Of a stretch of DNA of 5,972 nucleotides, positions 1 to 4,880 are shown in pieces; the stretch's first letter is position 1; the number at the start of each line of letters is the position of its first letter. This stretch comes from Clostridia bacterium (GTDB lineage Bacteria; Bacillota; Clostridia; Christensenellales; Borkfalkiaceae): NCBI GenBank assembly GCA_017646945.1, contig JAGCLN010000020.1, positions 1 to 5,972 of the forward strand, written 5' to 3'. The notes under the pieces were generated by a model. The model did no database searches. It saw only the letters and a list, made by a program, of their open reading frames with translations, and had not been told where the DNA came from. The position numbers and the translations under genes were made by a program.

Positions 1-1239
1 AATATCGTCAGCAGGACGATAAGTAATTCTCTTTTCGTCACCGATAACTTTTTTAAGAACTTCGGGGTCGGGTTCGCCGATAAGTTTACCGTACTCACCT
101 TTCATTAACGCCTTAAATTCCTTAGTAACCATCTTATAGCGTTCGTTTTGTAAAATATTAAGAACGGCTTGAGTTCCAACGATTTGTGAAGACGGAGTTA
201 CGAGCGGCGGATAGCCTGCATCTTTTCTTACGTTAGGAACTTCTGCTAAGCACTCGGTAAGTTTATCGAGTTTGCCTGCTTGTTTAAGTTGTGACATAAG
301 GTTAGAAAGCATACCACCCGGTACTTGATAGATAAGAGTATTAACGTCAATACCCCTAACCTTGGGATTTAAAATACCGTCCTTTTCCAAACGTTCGGAA
401 ACTTTCTTGAAGTGTTCATTAATAGGAACAAGTTTTTCAATATCAATACCCGTATCATATTCGGTGCCTTTTAAAGTTGCAACGAAGGGTTCGGTTGCAG
501 GTTGGCTAGTACCGTTACCCATAGCGGAAAGAGCGCAGTCAACGATATCGCAACCCGCTTCGATTGCTTTAAGGTAAACCATTTCACCCGTACCAGTAGT
601 ATTGTGAGTGTGAAGGTGAATTTTGGTGGTCGGCTTTAATACTTCTTTCATACCCTTAATAAGTTCGTAAGTGGTATAAGGAAGAATAATGTTAGACATA
701 TCTTTTAAACAGATATTGTCCGCACCCATTTGTTCAAGGGTTTTAGCCTTTTGAATAAAGTATTCGTTGGTGTGAACGGGGCTTGTGGTGTAACAAATAG
801 TTGCTTCACAAACCGCGCCGTAATCGCCTTTATACTTGTTGATTGCGTTCATAGCGCACTCTAAGTTTCTTTCGTCGTTGAGCGCGTCAAATACTCTAAT
901 AACACCGATACCGTTACGAATAGACGCTTCAACGAATTTATCAACAACGTCATCAGCGTAGTGCTTGTAACCTAAAAGGTTTTGACCACGAAGTAACATT
1001 TGGATAGGTGTTTTCTTTATGTATTTACGAAGGGTGCGAAGTCTTTCCCACGGGTCTTCGTTTAAGAAACGAAGGCAACTATCAAAGGTAGCGCCACCCC
1101 AACCTTCAAGTGAATAGTAGCCGATATCATCGAGTTGTTCGAGCATCGGAATCATTTCGTCAATACGCATACGCGTTGCAGCTTGAGACTGATGCGCGTC
1201 ACGTAAAATGGTTTCTGTAATTAAAACTTTTTTAGCCAT
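1..1239 (-). CDS. oadA: Oxaloacetate decarboxylase alpha subunit / PycB-like carboxyltransferase, 3' end cut by window edge
   Basis: Transfers the carboxyl group of oxaloacetate to carrier biotin, releasing pyruvate; cytosolic part of the sodium-pump decarboxylase. I translated 413 residues in an open frame from ATG 1239 to base 1 with no stop. The N-terminus has the family signature LRDAHQSQAATRMR (about 12-25, metal ligand Asp14), then SLEGWGGATFD, MLLRGQNLLGY, RVFDALND, SYTTSPVH-like CYTTSPVH, CLKDMSN (Lys179, the expected carbamylated lysine) and HLHTHNTTG (His210 and His212, metal ligands). MGNGTSQPATE, QVPGGMLSN and TPSSQIVGTQAVLN follow. It stops after YRPADDI, where Klebsiella OadA continues into a linker and a fused biotin domain; a separate carrier gene in this operon suggests that domain is absent, but it lies outside the window. 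An AGGAG 6 nt upstream (1246-1250) supports the start; the gap to the oadB stop is 15 bp. Pyruvate carboxylase subunit B is the alternative; the neighbouring oadB favours a decarboxylase. Confidence 0.95.
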   Translation of the reverse strand, partial: MAKKVLITETILRDAHQSQAATRMRIDEMIPMLEQLDDIGYYSLEGWGGATFDSCLRFLNEDPWERLRTLRKYIKKTPIQMLLRGQNLLGYKHYADDVVDKFVEASIRNGIGVIRVFDALNDERNLECAMNAINKYKGDYGAVCEATICYTTSPVHTNEYFIQKAKTLEQMGADNICLKDMSNIILPYTTYELIKGMKEVLKPTTKIHLHTHNTTGTGEMVYLKAIEAGCDIVDCALSAMGNGTSQPATEPFVATLKGTEYDTGIDIEKLVPINEHFKKVSERLEKDGILNPKVRGIDVNTLIYQVPGGMLSNLMSQLKQAGKLDKLTECLAEVPNVRKDAGYPPLVTPSSQIVGTQAVLNILQNERYKMVTKEFKALMKGEYGKLIGEPDPEVLKKVIGDEKRITYRPADDI

Positions 1240-1254
1240 ATTTTTCTCCTATTA

Positions 1255-2676
1255 TTAACCGCACATTGCAAGAAGTACGCCTGCTGCAATTGCAGAACCT
1301 ATAACGCCCGCAACGTTCGGGCCCATAGCGTGCATAAGTAAGTGGTTGTTGGGATCTGCTTCACGACCTACGTCTTGCGAAATTCTCGCTGCCATAGGAA
1401 CTGCAGACACGCCCGCTGAACCGATAAGCGGATTGATTTTACCGCCAGAAAGTTTACTCATAAGTTTAGCAACTAAAAGACCGCCGACCGTACCCATAAT
1501 AAACGCTGTTAAACCGAGAACGATAATAAAGATGGTTTGGAAGGACAAGAATACCGAACCGATTGCCTTTGAACCTACCATTAAGCCTAAGAAAATAGTA
1601 ATGGTGTTCATAAGGCCGTTAGATGCCGTATTAACAAGTCTTTCAGTAACGCCCGATTCTTTCATAAGGTTACCAAACATAAGCATACCTAATAAAGGAA
1701 TTGCATCGGGAAGAATTAAACCAACAACTAAGGTAACGAGCATCGGGAATACGATTTTTTCAACCTTTGAAACTCGCCTTAACTGTTTCATTTTAATCTT
1801 TCTTTCCTTTTCCGTAGTCAAAAGTCTCATTATAGGCTTTTGAATAAGGGGGATAAGCGCCATATACGAGTAAGCCGCAATAGCGATTGCAGGAAGTAAG
1901 TGATCTGCAAGTTTTTTAGTAACGTAAATTGCAGTAGGACCGTCTGCACCACCGATAATACCGATAGCGCCTGCTTCTTGCGGAGTAAAAATTCCACTTG
2001 CAACCGCGCCAAAATAGGTAATGAAAATACCAAGTTGAGCAGCAGCGCCGATAAGCATACTCTTGGGATTTGCAATAAGCGGACCAAAATCCGTCATCGC
2101 GCCGATACCTAAGAAAATCAGCGGTGGGAAGATAACCCAGTCCACGCCTTTATATATGTAGTAGAATAAACCGTAGTTACCGATAACTTGTTCGTTTGAA
2201 ATAGTTAAAGCATTTGCTTCGTAAACAATGCCTGATTTTACAAACACCTCACCTAACGCTTCATCTTGCATCCAATATCCAAACTGAACGCTAGATTCTA
2301 ACATCTTAGTGATAGCATCTAAAGAAAGCCCGTCTTTTGAACCGAGTTTTTGACTAAGTTCTAACAATGTTCCTCTAGTAATTTCTGCACCAGTAGCACG
2401 GTCGCTGATAATATAACCTTTATCACCAAATAAAATCCTATATGCGCCGGGAATATTTACGATAAACATACCAAACGCGATAGGAAGGAGCAATAACGGC
2501 TCGAATTTTTTTACTATTGCAAGGTAAACAAGGATACACGATATTAAAATCATCACTAAGTTTTGCCAGTTTGCGTAACCCGTAAATAACGAGTTAACAC
2601 CAGTACTTTCCCAAAGACTTACAAACGATTCCCCTATCGTTGTCCAGAACCCTGCACACAACGAGAATAAATCCAT
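1255..2676 (-). CDS. oadB: Sodium-translocating decarboxylase beta subunit (OadB/GcdB/MmdB family)
   Basis: Integral membrane subunit that decarboxylates carboxybiotin on the carrier and couples this to Na+ export. The 473 residues include hydrophobic segments at about 39-55, 59-77, 180-194, 205-226, 260-278, 306-335, 357-377, 379-405 and 446-471. Family hallmarks are FEPLLLLPIAFG (58-69), GIGAMTDFGPLIANP (190-204), GIIGGADGPTAIY (239-251, with Asp245 matching the essential aspartate of this family), AAYSYMALIPLIQ (267-279, Tyr271), FGNLMKESGV (334-343), and KINPLIGSAGVSAVPMAAR (413-431, Asn415 and Ser424). The end reads LMHAMGPNVAGVIGSAIAAGV. It is longer than Klebsiella OadB (about 433 residues), with an N-terminal extension (about 1-35) and a polar loop at about 84-165. 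ATG at 2676 is preceded by AGGAG (2683-2687) with 6 nt spacing. It sits 12 bp after the carrier gene. The beta family does not reveal which acyl substrate feeds it; the downstream alpha gene points to oxaloacetate. Confidence 0.96.
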   Translation of the reverse strand: MDLFSLCAGFWTTIGESFVSLWESTGVNSLFTGYANWQNLVMILISCILVYLAIVKKFEPLLLLPIAFGMFIVNIPGAYRILFGDKGYIISDRATGAEITRGTLLELSQKLGSKDGLSLDAITKMLESSVQFGYWMQDEALGEVFVKSGIVYEANALTISNEQVIGNYGLFYYIYKGVDWVIFPPLIFLGIGAMTDFGPLIANPKSMLIGAAAQLGIFITYFGAVASGIFTPQEAGAIGIIGGADGPTAIYVTKKLADHLLPAIAIAAYSYMALIPLIQKPIMRLLTTEKERKIKMKQLRRVSKVEKIVFPMLVTLVVGLILPDAIPLLGMLMFGNLMKESGVTERLVNTASNGLMNTITIFLGLMVGSKAIGSVFLSFQTIFIIVLGLTAFIMGTVGGLLVAKLMSKLSGGKINPLIGSAGVSAVPMAARISQDVGREADPNNHLLMHAMGPNVAGVIGSAIAAGVLLAMCG

Positions 2677-2688
2677 AGAATACTCCTA

Positions 2689-3054
2689 TTAGCCGATAAC
2701 CGCCATAACGTCACCAGTGTTAACATTTGAGCCAACGGCAGCCTTAAATGATACAACACCACCGCAAACTGCAGTAATATCGTTATCCATCTTCATTGCT
2801 TCTAATACTAATATTACGTCACCTTCTTTAACGGTAGCGCCTTCTGCAACCTTGTAAGCCTTAATCATACCGGGCATGGGTGCTTCCATCTTAGTTCCGT
2901 TTACGGGAGCAGCAGCCTTAGGTGCAGCAGCGGGAGCGGGAGCAGCAGCCTTAACTTCGGTTACAACCGGAGCAGCAACGGTAGTAGCACCGCCTACTTC
3001 TTCCACGCCAACTTCATATTGTTTTCCTTCTATAGTTACGATAAATTTACGCAT
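2689..3054 (-). CDS. Biotin carboxyl carrier protein of the decarboxylase complex
   Basis: Small mobile carrier that takes CO2 on biotin from a carboxyltransferase and delivers it to the membrane beta subunit. The 121 residues fall into three parts. A short N-terminal strand segment (about 1-20, RKFIVTIEGKQYEVGVEEV) resembles the start of other decarboxylase and transcarboxylase carriers. A flexible Ala/Pro linker follows (about 27-51). The biotinyl domain (about 55-121) contains APMPGMI (58-64) and the biotinylation motif EAMKM (85-89), so Lys88 is the biotin site. The length and layout match the 1.3S subunit of transcarboxylase and the GcdC/MmdC carriers. ATG 3054 follows AAGGAG (3065-3070) at 10 nt. 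It lies between the gamma and beta genes, as expected of a shared carrier. It must be modified by a biotin protein ligase encoded elsewhere. A lipoyl domain is the structural alternative, but the EAMKM motif settles it as biotin. Confidence 0.95.
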   Translation of the reverse strand: MRKFIVTIEGKQYEVGVEEVGGATTVAAPVVTEVKAAAPAPAAAPKAAAPVNGTKMEAPMPGMIKAYKVAEGATVKEGDVILVLEAMKMDNDITAVCGGVVSFKAAVGSNVNTGDVMAVIG

Positions 3055-3064
3055 TTTATTTAAT

Positions 3065-3070
3065 CTCCTT
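3065..3070 (-). promoter_or_regulatory. Shine-Dalgarno of the biotin carrier gene overlapping the gamma stop codon
   Basis: AAGGAG again shares its two A bases with a stop codon, the TAA of the gamma gene (3069-3071). The spacing to ATG 3054 is 10 nt, longer than at the other junctions. Same TAAGGAG design as the preceding junction. Confidence 0.85.
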
Positions 3071-3365
3071 AAAATCTTCTAATCTTTCTTACTATGAAAT
3101 CGCATTCCGACTTCGTGTTGAAATAATACGCGGATATTGCCGCTATTATCGCCGCTTTAATGTGTTCAGGCACTTCATCGCTTTCTACCTTAACGGGCTG
3201 TGCAACCTTAGGTTCAACGGTAGTTTTTACTTTTTGGGTAGCGTTTTCAGCCTTATTCATAATTTTACCGCATATTGAAACGGAACAAATTATGATTGTC
3301 ATACCAGAAAAGACTACCAACATACCTATAAGTAAAACGATTATGCCGTTTAAAATAGGACCCAT
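3069..3365 (-). CDS. oadG: OadG-like gamma subunit of sodium-pump decarboxylase
   Basis: Small membrane anchor expected to link the peripheral carboxyltransferase to the beta subunit. The 98 residues comprise one N-terminal transmembrane segment (about 6-32, ILNGIIVLLIGMLVVFSGMT and onward), then a charged Lys/Val/Pro-rich linker (about 37-62). A conserved C-terminal patch follows (about 66-98), VPEHIKAAIIAAISAYYF then a short gap and FIVRKIRRF. This matches the pattern of clostridial gamma subunits: a helix rich in Ala and Ile, then a basic end. The sequence is low in information and varies fast in this family, so the call rests on the topology, the C-terminal pattern and its place between the carboxyltransferase and carrier genes. 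ATG 3365 has an AAGGAG 7 nt upstream, overlapping the stop of the preceding gene. Its own stop overlaps the carrier's Shine-Dalgarno, suggesting coupled translation. Confidence 0.88.
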   Translation of the reverse strand: MGPILNGIIVLLIGMLVVFSGMTIIICSVSICGKIMNKAENATQKVKTTVEPKVAQPVKVESDEVPEHIKAAIIAAISAYYFNTKSECDFIVRKIRRF

Positions 3366-3372
3366 AATTGTT

Positions 3373-3378
3373 CTCCTT
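3373..3378 (-). promoter_or_regulatory. Shine-Dalgarno of the gamma gene overlapping the upstream stop codon
   Basis: AAGGAG on the minus strand shares its two A bases with the TAA stop of the carboxyltransferase-like gene (3377-3379), giving TAAGGAG. It is 7 nt before ATG 3365. Ribosomes ending on the first gene would sit on this site, so translational coupling is likely. Confidence 0.85.
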
Positions 3379-4744
3379 AATTAAGTATCATTTGAAGCGC
3401 GGAAATTACGTATTGACGAACGAATTCGGGTTCGATAACGTTATCAACGCAACCGAGTTTTGCGCTATTGAAACTATCTTGACTGTCAACGTATTTAGCG
3501 TTGAGTTCGTCAACCTTTTCAGCCTCAACCGTGCCGAAAGTTGCGCTAACGCCCGCATAACCGTCTAAGAGAGAAATCTTAGAACCCGCAAAAGCGTAAA
3601 CGTAATCACTACCAAACGCCTTTGATACAAACGCGGTGTAACCTAAACCGATTGCCTTGTTATAAACAACGGTAACGCGCTTTAACGCAGATAATACGTC
3701 AAGCATATTCATAAGTTCAGTCATAACTGCGGTGTTGCAAGTGCAAGCATCGAGCTTGAAACCGTTTGCGTTTGCAAATAAAACTACGGGAAGTTCGTTT
3801 GCATAAGCGAAATTAACAAAGTTCTTAATCTTTAACACTACGTCTAACGTAATATCAAGACCATCGTCACCACCGCCCATTACGATGCCGGCAGTAGCGA
3901 TTCCACCTACTCTACCGATACCTACGGTAACCGCATCAACGTAACCTTCGCCCATTTTAATAAACGAACCGTTATCGTAAGTTGCGCTAATAAGAGACTC
4001 AACGTCAACCGCGGTGTTAAGATTTGGGGCGGTTCTATTGAAATCATCGTTAGTGTCCGCTTGATAATCGCTATATTTATGTAAAGTTTCTAAAACCGCT
4101 AAAACTTTCGCCTTAACGTCTTCAAGAGCCTTAACTTCAAAAGTCTTTAAGCCGTTTTTAGCTTTAGCAACGGTTTCTTTGCTTTCGCCTTCTTTAGACG
4201 CAGATAAAACCGCAGGGCTTGCATACGATACGCACGCGTTACCAACAACGAAAGTAAAATCAGCGTTGTCAGCCAAAATTGCGGAAGAACCTAAAACGTC
4301 ACCAGTAGCGATAGCGATTTGGGGTGCAGAGCCTTTAAGCTCGTTAGAATATCTTAAAATATCTGCAATTCCTTCAAGCACGGCAACGCCTTCGCCCACT
4401 TGAACGCCCTTGCTGTTTAAAAGATAGATAACGGGAACTTTAGCATCGTATGCTTTAGAAAGACATTCGCACATCTTGTCGCAACCTGCTTTAGTAAGAC
4501 CGCCGTCTAAAACCTTGTAGTTTTGAGCAACTACGTAAACTGGGAAACCTTCAACGGTAGCGTAACCTGTAACTACGCCAAGCCCGTCAACGTCATTCCC
4601 ATAGAACTCGTTTTTAGCAAAACTAAAAGTGTTAAGTTCAACGAAACTGCCATCGTCAATGATTTTAGCAATATCATTTTTAACGTCAGCCGTCTTCGCA
4701 CTCATTTCAGCTTTACGAGTTTTGAGTAAATCAATGTTATTCAT
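3377..4744 (-). CDS. Divergent acyl-CoA carboxyltransferase-like protein (MmdA/PccB/12S fold)
   Basis: Relative of the CoA-dependent carboxyltransferases that exchange a carboxyl group between biotin and an acyl-CoA (methylmalonyl-, malonyl- or glutaconyl-CoA); its real substrate is not evident. The 455 residues show the two-lobe layout. The N lobe has IIDDGSFVEL (28-37), GLGVVTGYATVEGFPVYVVAQ (54-74), then VGEGVAVLEGIADI (116-129). The C lobe has SLISATYDNGSFIKM-type residues (250-264), KIKNFVNFAYANELPVVLFAN (305-325), AFGSDYVYAF (376-385) and a C-terminal helix. It is shorter than usual (about 510). The catalytic stretches are changed: SGGARIQEG reads SKGVQVGEG (111-119), the GPCAGGAVYSP region reads GDVLGSSAILAD (148-159), and the RKAYGGAY region reads NKAIGLGYTAF (362-372). 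I chose ATG 4744 because GGAGG lies 5 nt upstream. The frame is open to an ATG at 4834, but that is upstream of the promoter. First gene of the operon, 11 bp before the gamma gene. Confidence 0.85.
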   Translation of the reverse strand: MNNIDLLKTRKAEMSAKTADVKNDIAKIIDDGSFVELNTFSFAKNEFYGNDVDGLGVVTGYATVEGFPVYVVAQNYKVLDGGLTKAGCDKMCECLSKAYDAKVPVIYLLNSKGVQVGEGVAVLEGIADILRYSNELKGSAPQIAIATGDVLGSSAILADNADFTFVVGNACVSYASPAVLSASKEGESKETVAKAKNGLKTFEVKALEDVKAKVLAVLETLHKYSDYQADTNDDFNRTAPNLNTAVDVESLISATYDNGSFIKMGEGYVDAVTVGIGRVGGIATAGIVMGGGDDGLDITLDVVLKIKNFVNFAYANELPVVLFANANGFKLDACTCNTAVMTELMNMLDVLSALKRVTVVYNKAIGLGYTAFVSKAFGSDYVYAFAGSKISLLDGYAGVSATFGTVEAEKVDELNAKYVDSQDSFNSAKLGCVDNVIEPEFVRQYVISALQMILN

Positions 4745-4749
4745 ATTAG

Positions 4750-4754
4750 CCTCC
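4750..4754 (-). promoter_or_regulatory. Ribosome binding site that fixes the start of the carboxyltransferase-like gene
   Basis: GGAGG on the minus strand, 5 nt before ATG 4744. The reading frame stays open for 30 more codons to an ATG at 4834, which has no such site and lies upstream of the predicted promoter, so 4744 is the start. Confidence 0.88.
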
Positions 4755-4766
4755 AAAAGGTATTTC

Positions 4767-4790
4767 ATAATAATTATATAATAATTATTA
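4767..4790. repeat. Tandem 11-bp repeat and inverted repeat over the promoter, possible operator
   Basis: ATAATAATTAT occurs twice with no gap (4767-4777 and 4778-4788). The same stretch contains a perfect 9-bp inverted repeat, TAATAATTA (4768-4776), 5 nt, TAATTATTA (4782-4790). It covers the -10 element(s) and the spacer up to the -35. Placement and one-helical-turn periodicity would suit an operator for a dimeric regulator, but the composition is only A and T and the pattern may be chance or simple low complexity. Confidence 0.45.
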
Positions 4791-4801
4791 GTCAAATGCA
4801 A
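4767..4801 (-). promoter_or_regulatory. Sigma-70/sigma-A-type promoter of the decarboxylase operon
   Basis: Reading the minus strand, TTGACT (4790-4795, 5 of 6 to the -35 consensus) lies 17 nt before TATTAT (4767-4772, 5 of 6 to the -10). A second overlapping pair, TTGCAT (4796-4801) and a perfect TATAAT (4773-4778), also has 17-nt spacing. Either would start the transcript shortly upstream of the GGAGG at 4750-4754, giving a short leader with no room for a riboswitch. The region is very AT-rich, so extra -10 matches are expected by chance; the -35 pairing is the stronger evidence. Confidence 0.72.
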
Positions 4802-4848
4802 TAGTTTTTCGCTAATTTCTTTCGATTTTTGCAAGTTATTTTTCGTAT

Positions 4849-4877
4849 AAAAAATAAAAGCGGACGATTGTCCGCTT
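4849..4877 (-). terminator. Rho-independent terminator after galT
   Basis: On the minus strand a perfect 8-bp stem, AAGCGGAC / GTCCGCTT with loop AATC (4858-4877), begins 3 nt after the galT stop and runs into TTATTTTTT (4849-4857). This is a standard intrinsic terminator for galT. On the plus strand the stem is followed only by AAATTATTT, which makes a poor terminator, and no plus-strand gene needs one. It separates galT from the decarboxylase promoter about 57 bp further on. Confidence 0.9.
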
Positions 4878-4880
4878 AAA

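Noticed and set aside
362..577. 71-codon plus-strand open frame opposite oadA
   Set aside because: Antisense to conserved oadA coding sequence with no independent evidence of translation.
1346..1843. 165-codon plus-strand open frame opposite oadB
   Set aside because: It is antisense to highly conserved oadB coding sequence, shows no recognisable domain, and lacks a convincing ribosome site; a shadow frame.
1830..2087. 85-codon minus-strand open frame inside oadB in another frame
   Set aside because: It overlaps conserved oadB residues, and its hydrophobic, Leu/Ser-rich content is what a shifted frame of membrane-protein DNA gives.
2905..2990. GCAGCAGC-rich stretch as a simple repeat element
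   Set aside because: It is the Ala/Pro linker of the biotin carrier, a normal feature of such proteins.
4745..4834. In-frame N-terminal extension of the carboxyltransferase-like gene starting at ATG 4834
   Set aside because: It would run through the predicted promoter and the AT repeat, has no ribosome site, and reads unlike any family N-terminus (MQKSKEISEKLL...). GGAGG before ATG 4744 is decisive.
4802..4848. Possible small RNA or riboswitch leader between galT and the decarboxylase operon
   Set aside because: The predicted transcript starts downstream of this stretch, the leader is too short for a riboswitch, and no stable stem other than the galT terminator was seen.
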